Notes under the pieces: model-generated
Seen by the model: the letters and a program-made list of their open reading frames with translations, nothing else
What the model was told of the DNA's origin: nothing
Databases searched by the model: none
Made by a program: the position numbers and the translations under genes
Source of the DNA: Roseomonas sp. OT10
Lineage (GTDB): Bacteria > Pseudomonadota > Alphaproteobacteria > Acetobacterales > Acetobacteraceae
Assembly (NCBI RefSeq): GCF_020991085.1
Contig: NZ_CP087719.1
Coordinates: 1,054,001-1,118,000 of the forward strand
Direction of reading: 5' to 3'
Length of the DNA: 64,000 bases
Shown: piece after piece, positions 1-7,719 of the stretch
Position numbering within the stretch: the stretch's first letter is position 1
Layout of the letters: each line of letters begins with the position of its first letter

Positions 1-1301
1 GGGACGGACAGGTCTCGATCTTCGAGAACGGGGCCATCCTGGCGGAGAGCGAGCGCTTCCCGCTCGGCGACCAGATGGTGCTGGCGGATGTGGACCTGGA
101 CCTGCTGCGGCAGGAGCGGGCGCGCCAGGGCACCTTCGACGACAACCGGCGCCTGCGGCCGCAGGCCTTCCGCCGCATCCCCTTCCGCCTGCGCCCGCCC
201 GCCGAGGATCTGGGCCTGCTGCGCCCGATCGAGCGCTTCCCCTTCGTCCCGGCCGATCCCGAGCGGCTGAACCAGGATTGCTACGAGGCCTACAGCATCC
301 AGGTCTCCGGCCTGGAGCAGCGCCTCGCCGTGACCAGCGGGAAGATCGTGATCGGCGTCTCGGGCGGACTCGACTCCACCCAGGCCCTGATCGTGGCGGC
401 CAAGGCGATGGACCGGCTGCGCCGGCCGCGCACGGATATCCTCGGCTTCACCATGCCCGGCTTCGGCACCAGCGCCGGGACGAAGACCAACGCCCATGCG
501 CTGATGGAATCGCTGGGCATCGACGCGCGGGAGCTGGATATCCGACCGGCGGCGCGGCAGATGCTGGCCGATCTCGGCCACCCCTTCGCCAGGGGCGAGC
601 CGGTCTACGACGTCACCTTCGAGAACGTGCAGGCGGGGCTGCGCACCGACTACCTGTTCCGCGCCGCCAACCACCACGGCGGCATGGTCCTGGGCACGGG
701 CGACCTGTCGGAGCTGGCGCTGGGCTGGTGCACCTATGGCGTCGGCGACCAGATGTCGCACTACAACGTCAATTCCGGCGTGCCGAAGACGCTGATCCAG
801 CACCTGATCCGCTGGGTGATCGCCTCGGGCCAGTTCACCGGCCCGGTGAACGACACCCTCGCCGCCATCCTGGACACGGAGATCTCGCCCGAGCTGATCC
901 CGGCCGATGCCGAGACCCAGGCGTTGCAGAGCACGGAGGCCAAGATCGGCCCCTATGCGCTGCAGGACTTCCACCTCTTCTACACGCTGCGCTACGGCTT
1001 CCGCCCGTCCAAGATCGCCTTCCTCGCCCTGCGCGCCTGGGGCGACGCCAGGGCCGGGCGCTGGCCGCCGCATTTCCCCGAGGAGCGGCGCAAGCAGTAC
1101 GACCTGCCCACCATCCGCCACTGGCTGGAGCTGTTCCTGCGGCGCTACTTCGCCTTCAGCCAGTTCAAGCGCTCGGCCATGCCGAACGGGCCGAAGGTCT
1201 CGGGCGGCGGATCGCTCTCGCCGCGGGGCGACTGGCGCGCCCCCTCGGACGGCAATGCCAATGCCTGGCTGGAGGAGCTGCGCCGCAACGTGCCGGAATA
1301 G
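1..1301 (+). CDS. nadE: NAD+ synthetase (glutamine-dependent), 3' part, start outside window
   Basis: Final step of NAD synthesis in the cytosol: ATP-dependent amidation of nicotinic acid adenine dinucleotide. The reading frame is open from base 3 to the TAG at 1299, so the gene begins upstream of the window. The first visible residues ([10 protein letters not shown], then [19 protein letters not shown]) match the end of the nitrilase-type glutaminase domain of the long glutamine-dependent enzymes. The synthetase domain follows, with the ATP-pyrophosphatase P-loop SGGLDST and the [14 protein letters not shown] and [12 protein letters not shown] stretches typical of the family. About 430 residues are visible. 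A 73-bp gap separates it from the isochorismatase-type gene downstream. Identification is firm; only the N-terminal half is missing because of the window edge. Confidence 0.95.
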   Translation, partial: DGQVSIFENGAILAESERFPLGDQMVLADVDLDLLRQERARQGTFDDNRRLRPQAFRRIPFRLRPPAEDLGLLRPIERFPFVPADPERLNQDCYEAYSIQVSGLEQRLAVTSGKIVIGVSGGLDSTQALIVAAKAMDRLRRPRTDILGFTMPGFGTSAGTKTNAHALMESLGIDARELDIRPAARQMLADLGHPFARGEPVYDVTFENVQAGLRTDYLFRAANHHGGMVLGTGDLSELALGWCTYGVGDQMSHYNVNSGVPKTLIQHLIRWVIASGQFTGPVNDTLAAILDTEISPELIPADAETQALQSTEAKIGPYALQDFHLFYTLRYGFRPSKIAFLALRAWGDARAGRWPPHFPEERRKQYDLPTIRHWLELFLRRYFAFSQFKRSAMPNGPKVSGGGSLSPRGDWRAPSDGNANAWLEELRRNVPE

Positions 1302-1374
1302 TGCGCCGATCCGGCCGGCCTCCGCCGCGGGGCGCGGCCGTTGCCGGCGCCGGGAAGCCGGGGAGGGAAGGGAC

Positions 1375-1983
1375 ATGGGCCAGGAGAGCCTGTCGGGACA
1401 GCCGCTGACGACGCGTTGCGCGCATCTGTGCATCGACATGCAGAACCTGTTCGCCGAGGCCACGGAATGGCAGGCGCCCTGGATGCGCCGTGTCCTGCCG
1501 GTGGTGGAGCGGCTGGTCGCCGCCCACCCGGACCGGACCGTCTTCACCCGCTTCATCCCCGCCGCGCAGCCGGGCGAGGGGCACGGCACCTGGCGCGGCT
1601 ACTGGGAGCGCTGGCACCGCATGACGCGGGCTTCGCTGCCGCCGGGCATGATCGACCTGGTCCCGGCGCTCGCGCGCTTCGTGCCGCCCGCCCGGATCAT
1701 CGACAAGAAGGTCTACTCCCCCTGGGTGCAGCCGGAGCTGGATGCGCTGTTGCAGGAGCGGGGGATCGACACCGTGATCGTCACGGGGGCCGAGACGGAT
1801 GTCTGCGTCCTCGCCACGGTGCTGGGGGCGGTGGACCGCGGCTACCGGGTCGTGGTGCCGACCGATGCCATCTGCTCCTCGGCGGACGCGACCCACGACG
1901 CCATGCTGACCCTCTACCGCGACCGCTACGGGCAGCAGGTCCAGGCGGTGACGGCGGAGGAGGTGCTGCGCGCCTGGCGCTGA
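1375..1983 (+). CDS. Isochorismatase-family cysteine hydrolase
   Basis: A 202-residue single-domain protein of the isochorismatase-like (nicotinamidase/N-carbamoylsarcosine amidase) fold. The family hydrolyses amide or vinyl-ether bonds through an Asp-Lys-Cys triad. The triad is visible as Asp in CIDMQN near residue 21, Lys in IDKKVYS near residue 108 and Cys in TDVCVLAT near residue 143. The ATG at 1375 follows a gggaggga ribosome site by a few bases. It lies just downstream of NAD+ synthetase, so a nicotinamidase-like role is possible, but the active-site surroundings do not let me choose among amide substrates. It is probably co-transcribed with nadE. Confidence 0.85.
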   Translation: MGQESLSGQPLTTRCAHLCIDMQNLFAEATEWQAPWMRRVLPVVERLVAAHPDRTVFTRFIPAAQPGEGHGTWRGYWERWHRMTRASLPPGMIDLVPALARFVPPARIIDKKVYSPWVQPELDALLQERGIDTVIVTGAETDVCVLATVLGAVDRGYRVVVPTDAICSSADATHDAMLTLYRDRYGQQVQAVTAEEVLRAWR

Positions 1984-2017
1984 TCCCCCCGCGGCTCGCC
2001 CGCCCCCGGGCCGCTGG

Positions 2018-2023
2018 TATAAG
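2018..2023 (+). promoter_or_regulatory. Possible -10 element placing the TetR start at +1
   Basis: TATAAG, preceded by TGG, ends six bases before the ATG at 2030. Transcription starting at the usual distance would begin on the A of that ATG, giving a leaderless mRNA. No Shine-Dalgarno sequence is present in the six intervening bases. No convincing -35 hexamer is visible upstream. Confidence 0.35.
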
Positions 2024-2029
2024 CCCCGC

Positions 2030-2761
2030 ATGACGGAGATTCCGAAGCCCTCTGGCCGGCGCGGACGACCGCCCGCCTCCGCCGGACAGGGGCTGACGCG
2101 GGAGCGGGTCGTCGCGGCGGCCCTGGCCCTGCTGGACGAGCGGGGCCTGGAGGCCTTCTCGGTGCGCGACCTGGCGCGCTCCCTGGGCGTCTATCCCGCC
2201 GCGATCTACTGGCACGTCCCGAACCGCAACGCCCTGCTGGCCGCCATGGTGGCGGAGGTGCTGTCCGGCCTCGCCCCGCCGGCCGGGACGGCGCCCTGGC
2301 AGGAGTGGCTGCGCGCGCTGTTCCGCGGCTATCGCGGCGCCGTGCGGCGGCACCCGAACATCGCGCCGCTGATCGGGGCGCAACTCGTCTCCAACGCCAG
2401 CATCGACCTCGGCCTGATGGAGCGGCTGCTGGAGGTGCTGCGCGACGCCGGCTTCCGCGACCAGGGGCTGGTCGCCGCCTTCAACGTGGTGGTGGCGGCC
2501 CAGGTCGGCTTCGTGACGCTGGAATTCGCCCCCGCCCCGGCCGAGGATGCCCCGGCCTGGGAGGAGGGGATGCGCGCCCTGCTGGCCGGCGTCCGCCCGG
2601 ACCGCTACCCGCTGCTGGCCGCGCACCTGCCGCGCATGGCGAACCGCTCCTTCACCCTGCGCTGGCAGAACGGCACCGCCATGCCGCTGGACGCGCATTT
2701 CGAGGCCTATGTGGACACGGTGATCGCCGGGCTGGAGCGACGGGCCGCCGAAGGCCGTTGA
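2030..2761 (+). CDS. TetR/AcrR-family transcriptional regulator
   Basis: A 243-residue DNA-binding repressor-type protein. The N-terminal helix-turn-helix domain spans roughly residues 20-70 (LTRERVVAAALALLDERG, then FSVRDLARSLGVYPAAIYWHV with the usual Y-W-H-V recognition helix), after a basic GRRGRPP leader. The C-terminal part is the TetR_C-type ligand-binding and dimerisation domain. The start has no Shine-Dalgarno and sits directly after a TATAAG box, so the message may be leaderless. It lies 54 bp upstream of an aminotransferase-phosphotriesterase pair, with a palindrome between them. It is therefore the likely regulator of that pair and perhaps of itself; the ligand is unknown. Confidence 0.88.
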   Translation: MTEIPKPSGRRGRPPASAGQGLTRERVVAAALALLDERGLEAFSVRDLARSLGVYPAAIYWHVPNRNALLAAMVAEVLSGLAPPAGTAPWQEWLRALFRGYRGAVRRHPNIAPLIGAQLVSNASIDLGLMERLLEVLRDAGFRDQGLVAAFNVVVAAQVGFVTLEFAPAPAEDAPAWEEGMRALLAGVRPDRYPLLAAHLPRMANRSFTLRWQNGTAMPLDAHFEAYVDTVIAGLERRAAEGR

Positions 2762-2782
2762 CCCGCCGGGGCGGTGGGATTT

Positions 2783-2799
2783 ATTGTCCAATGGTCAAT
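2783..2799. promoter_or_regulatory. Operator-like palindrome between TetR gene and aminotransferase
   Basis: The 17-bp sequence ATTGTCCAATGGTCAAT reads the same on both strands except at the centre and one symmetric pair. It sits in a short AT-rich stretch that contrasts with the surrounding GC-rich coding sequence, 17 bp before the ATG at 2816. Its form (two inverted half-sites around ATTGxCCA) suits a dimeric TetR-type regulator, and the adjacent upstream gene encodes one. The match to a specific regulator is inference. Confidence 0.5.
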
Positions 2800-2815
2800 T
2801 ATACCGCGAGGTCGC

Positions 2816-4126
2816 ATGGACGCGCTGCCGAACGCCCCCTCCCTCGACGCGGCGCTGGAGGAGGCGCGGGCCCGCTTCGTCGCTGCCAACCCGGCCTCCG
2901 CCCGGCAGCACGCCGAGGCGGAGGCGGTCATGCCCGGCGGCAACACCCGCAGCGTCCTGTTCTACGAACCCTTCCCCCTGGCCATGGCCCGCGGCGAGGG
3001 CTGCTGGCTCTGGGATGCGGACGGGCACCGCTACCTCGACCTGCTGGGCGAGTTCACGGCCGGGCTCTACGGCCACTCCAACCCGGTGATCCGCGCGGCC
3101 ATCGGGCGGGCGCTGGACGGTGGCATCAACCTCGGCGGCCACAACCTCCTGGAGGCGCGGCTGGCGAAGCTGATCTGCGACCGCTTCCCGGCGATGGAGC
3201 AGCTGCGCTTCACCAACACCGGCACGGAATCCAACCTGATGGCCGTCGCGCTCGCCAAGGCGGCGACGGGCCGGCCGCGCATCCTGGTCTTCCAGGGGGC
3301 CTATCACGGCGGGGTGCTGAGCTTCGGCGCGGGCCCCTCGGCGGTGAACGTGCCGCACGAGGTCGTCATGGCCCCCTACAACGACACGGCGGCGGCCGAG
3401 CGGCTGATCGCGGAACAGGGCGACCGCCTCGCCGCCGTGCTGGTGGAGCCGATGCTGGGCGCGGGCGGCTGCATCCCAGCCGATCCGGAATTCCTGCACG
3501 CGCTGCGCGCCGCGACGCGGCGGACGGGGGCGCTGCTCATCCTCGACGAGGTGATGACGTCCCGCCTCTCGGCCGGCGGCCGGCAGGCGCTGCTGGGGCT
3601 GGAGCCCGACCTGACCACCCTGGGCAAGTACCTCGGCGGCGGGATGAGCTTCGGCGCCTTCGGCGGACGTGCCGATCTCATGGCCCTGTTCGACCCGCGC
3701 CGCCCCGGCGCGCTGGGCCATGCCGGGACCTTCAACAACAACGTCCTCAGCATGGCCGCCGGCATCGCCGGGCTGACGGAGATCTTCACGCCCGAGGCGG
3801 CGGCGGCGTTGACCGCGCGCGGCGAGGCGCTGCGGGCGCGCATCAACGCCCGCTGCGCCGCGCAGGGCGTGGCGATGCAGGCGAGCGGCATCGGCTCGCT
3901 GATGAACATCCACTTCACGGCGCGCCCGATCCGCAACCCGTCCGACGCTGCCTGCGACGGCCGCCTGCGCGACCTGTTCTTCTTCGACATGGTCGAGAGC
4001 GGCATCTACCTCGCCCGGCGCGGCCTGATCGCGCTGATGCTGCCGGTGGGGGATGCGGAGGAGGCACGCTTCCTGGCCGCGCTCGATGCCTTCATCGCCC
4101 GCCGCCAGCCCCATCTGATGGGCTGA
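2816..4126 (+). CDS. Class III PLP-dependent aminotransferase (glutamate-1-semialdehyde aminomutase-like)
   Basis: A 436-residue fold-type I PLP enzyme of the class III aminotransferase family. Visible family features are the N-terminal MPGGNTRS and DADGHRYLDLLGEF segments, the phosphate-binding FTNTGTESN stretch, LILDEVMTSR containing the PLP-contacting Asp, and the Schiff-base Lys in LGKYLGGGMSFGAFGG near residue 271. It resembles HemL but lies far from haem genes and beside a phosphotriesterase-family hydrolase (6-bp gap). A catabolic aminotransferase acting on an amino acid or beta-amino acid is therefore more likely. The start at 2816 is preferred over an in-frame ATG at 2774 because the latter would place the operator-like palindrome inside the gene. 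Confidence 0.88.
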   Translation: MDALPNAPSLDAALEEARARFVAANPASARQHAEAEAVMPGGNTRSVLFYEPFPLAMARGEGCWLWDADGHRYLDLLGEFTAGLYGHSNPVIRAAIGRALDGGINLGGHNLLEARLAKLICDRFPAMEQLRFTNTGTESNLMAVALAKAATGRPRILVFQGAYHGGVLSFGAGPSAVNVPHEVVMAPYNDTAAAERLIAEQGDRLAAVLVEPMLGAGGCIPADPEFLHALRAATRRTGALLILDEVMTSRLSAGGRQALLGLEPDLTTLGKYLGGGMSFGAFGGRADLMALFDPRRPGALGHAGTFNNNVLSMAAGIAGLTEIFTPEAAAALTARGEALRARINARCAAQGVAMQASGIGSLMNIHFTARPIRNPSDAACDGRLRDLFFFDMVESGIYLARRGLIALMLPVGDAEEARFLAALDAFIARRQPHLMG

Positions 4127-4132
4127 CGCGCC

Positions 4133-5185
4133 ATGGCCCCCTTGTCCCGCGGGGCGCTGCGCGGCCGCGCCCAGACGGTCACCGGGCTGGTCGATCCCGC
4201 CGGCCTCGGCCCGACGCTGATGCACGAGCACCTGCAGATCGAGCTGAACTCGCCGCGCCTGCGCGCCGAGCCGGTCGGCGGCGACCTGCCCATGCCCGCC
4301 TGCGAGTGCTTCGACATCCGTTGGGGCTCGCTTTACCGGCCGCTGAACTTCCGGCTGAACGACAAGGACCTCGCCGAAGGCGAGCTGCGCCAGCTGCACG
4401 CGGCGGGCGGGCGCACCCTGGTCGACCTCACCGTGGGCGGGCTGGGGCCGAAGCCGCGGCGCCTCGCCGCGCTGTCGCGGGCGACCGGCGTGGCCATCGT
4501 CATGGGCAGCGGCCATTACGTCGAGGAGTACCAGGACCCGGCCAACGCCACCCGCGCGCCGGAGGATTTCGCGCGCGAGATCGTCGCGCAGATCACGGAA
4601 GGGGCCTGGGGCACCGACATCCGCGCCGGCATCATCGGCGAGATCGGCTGCCAGTCGCCCTGGACGGAGCAGGAGCGCCGGGTGATGCGCGGCGCGCTGC
4701 TGGCCCAGGCGGAAACCGGCGCCGCGCTGAACATCCATCCCGGCCGCCATCCCGACCAGCCGCAGGAGGTGGCGGAGTTCTGCCGCGCCGCCGGCGCGCC
4801 GATGGACCGGGTGATCATCAGCCATGTCGACCGCACCATCTTCGACGCCGACCGGCTGCTGCGCCTGGCCGACACCGGGGTGGTGATCGAGTTCGACCTC
4901 TTCGGCTGGGAGGAGAGCTTCTACTTCCCCAACCCGGAGATCGACATGCCGAACGACGGCGCCCGGCTCGCCTGGCTGCGGCTGCTGCGCGACCACGGGC
5001 ATCTCGACCGCATCCTCATCAGCCAGGACATCTGCACGCGCTCCCGCCTCCTGGCCTATGGCGGCCACGGCTACGGCCACGTCTTCCGCAACGTGGTGCC
5101 CCTGATGCTCCGCCGCGGCTTCAGCCGGACGGAGGTGGACCGCATCCTGGTGGAGACGCCGCGCCGGCTGCTGACCTTCGTGTGA
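4133..5185 (+). CDS. Phosphotriesterase-family metal-dependent hydrolase
   Basis: A 350-residue amidohydrolase-superfamily TIM barrel of the phosphotriesterase/PHP subgroup, whose members are mostly lactonases or esterases. Metal ligands visible are His-x-His in LMHEHLQIE (residues 31 and 33), His in LNIHPGRHP, His in IISHVDRT and Asp in LISQDICT. The bridging residue is the Glu of GEIGCQSP rather than a carboxylated Lys, as in the PHP-like branch. It ends with the family's YGGHGYGHVFRNVVP stretch. It follows the aminotransferase after 6 bp, so the two probably act on the same substrate class. The substrate cannot be read from sequence. It is followed by a convergent gene and a repeat element. 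Confidence 0.85.
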   Translation: MAPLSRGALRGRAQTVTGLVDPAGLGPTLMHEHLQIELNSPRLRAEPVGGDLPMPACECFDIRWGSLYRPLNFRLNDKDLAEGELRQLHAAGGRTLVDLTVGGLGPKPRRLAALSRATGVAIVMGSGHYVEEYQDPANATRAPEDFAREIVAQITEGAWGTDIRAGIIGEIGCQSPWTEQERRVMRGALLAQAETGAALNIHPGRHPDQPQEVAEFCRAAGAPMDRVIISHVDRTIFDADRLLRLADTGVVIEFDLFGWEESFYFPNPEIDMPNDGARLAWLRLLRDHGHLDRILISQDICTRSRLLAYGGHGYGHVFRNVVPLMLRRGFSRTEVDRILVETPRRLLTFV

Positions 5186-5252
5186 CGCGGACCACCTCTC
5201 GCACCTTCGGTCGCCGGAGGAGAAAGGCGGCCGGGCGCGTGGCCTGGAGGGT

Positions 5253-5601
5253 GGGACGCCGCGATCCGTGCCGGCGTGGTGCCCGTGGCCTGGGGGCAAG
5301 GCGCTGCCTCGCCCCCATACCCCCACTCCGCCAGGAGCAGAGCCCCTGGACCCGAGGGGCGCTGCCGCGCGGATGATTGCGACGGGGTCGAGGTGCCGAG
5401 GAGCCATGCTCCTCGGCGGGTACGGCCGCCGCCCTATGCGTTTTTTCAGAGTCCCGCCTGTCCACGCACCGTCAGGGTTCAGCCCGGAGGCTGGCGGCAA
5501 CCGCACAGCACCAAACTCCCAGCGGGGACCGGGGCCCGCTTGTGGCCCCGGCAGGGGAGGGTCCGTGGAGGGGACAGCGTCCCCTCCCGGTCCGCCGCCG
5601 G
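5253..5601. repeat. Dispersed hairpin-rich intergenic repeat, copy A
   Basis: This fills most of the 434-bp gap between the convergent genes ending at 5185 and 5620. It aligns along its whole length with 24716-25076, which also lies between convergent genes. It carries four strong hairpins: 5292-5316 (GGGGGCAAGGC stem, loop gct), 5396-5416 (CCGAGGAGC stem, loop cat), 5529-5551 (CCGGGGCC stem, loop cgcttgt) and 5567-5587 (GGAGGGGAC stem, loop agc). No open frame looks coding in common between the copies. The remaining 67 bases before it hold nothing I recognise. Confidence 0.85.
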
Positions 5602-5619
5602 GGGGGGGAGGGCCTTAGC

Positions 5620-6894
5620 TCACGCCGCGCGCCCGGCCGCCTCCGCCGGTTCCGGCACCGGGGGCAGGCTGCGCAGGAGCCACAGCATCAGGCCCATGGC
5701 CGGCAGGGCGGCCGCCGTGGTCAGCAGGAAGAAGTTGGGCCAGCCCAGCGCCTCGGCCAGCCAGCCGGAGGTCGCGCCCAGGGTGCGCAGGGGGACGGCG
5801 GCCAGCGAGGAGAGCAGCGCGTACTGGGTGGCGGTGAAGGCCCGGCTGGTGAGGCCGCCGAGGTAGGTGAGGAAGGCGGCGTCGGCGAGTCCGTCGGTGA
5901 AGTTCTCGATCCCCACCTGGAGCCACAGCATCGGGACGTCGTGCCCGGCATGGTAGAGGGCGACGTACATCAGGTTGGACAGCATCTGGCCCAGCCCGGT
6001 CAGCACCAGCGCCTTCGCCACGCCGATGCGCCGGATCAGCCAGCCCCCCGCCAGCGCCCCGCCCAGCGTGGCGAAGAGGCCGAAGACGGAGCCGACCTGC
6101 GCCACCTCCAGGCGGGAGAAGCCGAGCTCCCGGTAGAAGGGCGTGGTCATCACCCCGGCCAGGGCCTCGCCCAGCTTGAACAGCGACACGAAGAGCAGGA
6201 TGCCCAGCCAGCGCGGGCGGCGGGCGAAGTCGGCGAAGGGCTCGACCACCGCGGCCCGCATGCGCCGTGCCCAGGGCAGGCGGGTCGCCGGCGCCTCGGC
6301 CGGGGAGGGGGCCAGCACGGTGGCGGCGAATCCCACCAGCACCACCAGCGCGGCGCAGACGGCATAGGCGAGGGCCCATCCCCCCAGCTCGGCCAGGCCC
6401 AGCGCCCCGGCGCCGGAGACCAGCAGCGCCGCGCGGTAGCCCCAGACGTAGCAGGCAAGGCCGTAGCCCTGCTGCCGTTCCTCCAGCACCTCGATGCGGT
6501 AGGCGTCCACCACCACGTCCTGGCTGGCCGAGAGGAAGGCGACCAGCACCGCCACCGCCGCCGTCAGCCCGGGCGCCGTGGCCGGATCGGTCAGCCCCAC
6601 CGCCAGGATGGCCAGCGCCAGCAGCGGCTGGATGGTGGCGAGCCAGCCGCGCCGGCGCCCCCAGCGGCGGAACAGCGGCGGCGTGCCCTGGTCCAGCAGC
6701 GGCGACCACAGGAACTTGCAGGAATAGGACAGGCCGATCAGCGCGGTCAGCCCGATCGCCGTCAGCGCCACGCCGGATTCGGCGAACCACTGGCGCAGGG
6801 TGAAGGCGGTCAGCGGCAGCGGCACCCCGGCGGAGAAGCCGAGGGCCAGCATGACCAGAAGGCGGCGGTCGATCGGGGGCAGGGTCAGGCGCAC
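5620..6894 (-). CDS. AmpG-like MFS permease (PAT family)
   Basis: An inner-membrane transporter of about 424 residues with 12 predicted hydrophobic segments. The stretches LGFSAGVPLPLTAFTLRQWF, FLWSPLLDQ and SQDVVVDAYRIE are characteristic of AmpG, which imports muropeptides for cell-wall recycling and beta-lactamase signalling. The C-terminal half keeps LGGLTSRAFTATQYALLSSLA. I prefer the GTG at 6894, immediately before RLTLPPIDRR, because the alternative ATG at 6963 adds 23 unconserved-looking residues and overlaps the upstream region of the divergent gene at 7005. The gene ends 18 bp from the hairpin-rich repeat. The AmpG family is clear; the exact substrate is inferred. Confidence 0.85.
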   Translation of the reverse strand: MRLTLPPIDRRLLVMLALGFSAGVPLPLTAFTLRQWFAESGVALTAIGLTALIGLSYSCKFLWSPLLDQGTPPLFRRWGRRRGWLATIQPLLALAILAVGLTDPATAPGLTAAVAVLVAFLSASQDVVVDAYRIEVLEERQQGYGLACYVWGYRAALLVSGAGALGLAELGGWALAYAVCAALVVLVGFAATVLAPSPAEAPATRLPWARRMRAAVVEPFADFARRPRWLGILLFVSLFKLGEALAGVMTTPFYRELGFSRLEVAQVGSVFGLFATLGGALAGGWLIRRIGVAKALVLTGLGQMLSNLMYVALYHAGHDVPMLWLQVGIENFTDGLADAAFLTYLGGLTSRAFTATQYALLSSLAAVPLRTLGATSGWLAEALGWPNFFLLTTAAALPAMGLMLWLLRSLPPVPEPAEAAGRAA

Positions 6895-7004
6895 GCCCCC
6901 AACCTGCCGGAAGCCTCGCCCGCCCGGAAGCGGGTCCGCCCTTGCCGCGGCACATGGCGGCATCGCAGCATGCCCGGGCCGGAGGGCGGCAGGGGGACGG
7001 GGTC

Positions 7005-7580
7005 ATGGACATCGTTGCGCGGGCCAAGGGGCTGATCCTCAGCCCGGCCACGGAGTGGCGCGTCATCGCGGCGGAGCCGGGCACGCCGGCCGAGGTCTTC
7101 CGCGCCTATGCCGTGCCGCTCTCGGCCGTGCCCGCGGTGGCGGGCTTCCTCGGCACCGTGCTGCTGGGCGGGGCGCTGGGCTGGCTGCATCCGGGGATGC
7201 GGGTCGGCCCGATCTCCGCGCTGTTCGGCGCGGTGGCCAGCTACCTGCTGGGGCTGCTGGGCGTCTTCGTCCTGGCGAAGCTGGTGGAGGCGCTGGCGCC
7301 CCGCTTCGGCGGCACCGCCGATCCGCTCCAGGCGATGAAGCTCGCCGCCTACTCGCCCACCGCCTCCTGGCTGGCGGGTGTCTTCGCGATCGTGCCGGTG
7401 CTGGGCTTCCTGGCGATCCTCGGCCTCTACAGCCTCTACATCCTCTGGGTCGGCATCCCGATCGTCGTGCGGGTGCCGGAGGAGCGTCGCCTGGCCTTCA
7501 CCCTGGCGCTCATCGCCTGCGCCATCGTGGTGAACATCCTGCTCTCGGTGCTGGCGGGGCTGGTGCTGGTGGGCTTCTGA
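7005..7580 (+). CDS. Yip1-domain membrane protein
   Basis: A 191-residue integral membrane protein of the Yip1 family, with about five hydrophobic segments. It begins with the family's typical amphipathic opening (MDIVARAKGLILSPATEWRVI) and has the DPLQAMKLAAYSPTASWLAG stretch seen in bacterial members. Bacterial homologues have no established function. The ATG at 7005 is chosen because an in-frame start at 6942 lacks hydrophobic character. It is divergent from the AmpG-like gene, so the roughly 110 bp between them probably hold both promoters. Confidence 0.8.
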   Translation: MDIVARAKGLILSPATEWRVIAAEPGTPAEVFRAYAVPLSAVPAVAGFLGTVLLGGALGWLHPGMRVGPISALFGAVASYLLGLLGVFVLAKLVEALAPRFGGTADPLQAMKLAAYSPTASWLAGVFAIVPVLGFLAILGLYSLYILWVGIPIVVRVPEERRLAFTLALIACAIVVNILLSVLAGLVLVGF

Positions 7581-7719
7581 TCCGCCGGCTTCCGGTCCGG
7601 CCGAAGGGGTGGGACGGCGGCGCGATCCTTGCTGGAATCCTCGCGCCGGGAAGCCGGGCGGGGCCGCGACGCCCCGAACGGGACCGTCCCGGCTCCGTCC
7701 GCATGCAGGAAGACTCCCG

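Noticed and set aside
2816-4126. Haem biosynthesis aminomutase HemL
   Set aside because: The fold is related, but the operon with a phosphotriesterase-family enzyme and a TetR regulator does not fit haem synthesis.
2305-5376. Very long overlapping open frames (also 2795-5506 minus, 9196-11826 plus, 39899-42280 minus beyond the reductase start)
   Set aside because: They are alternative frames of recognised genes. High GC makes stop codons rare, and their translations are low-complexity Arg/Gly/Ala/Pro with no motifs.
5253-5601. Insertion sequence or MITE
   Set aside because: No transposase, no terminal inverted repeats and no target-site duplication can be seen around either copy, so I call it only a dispersed repeat.
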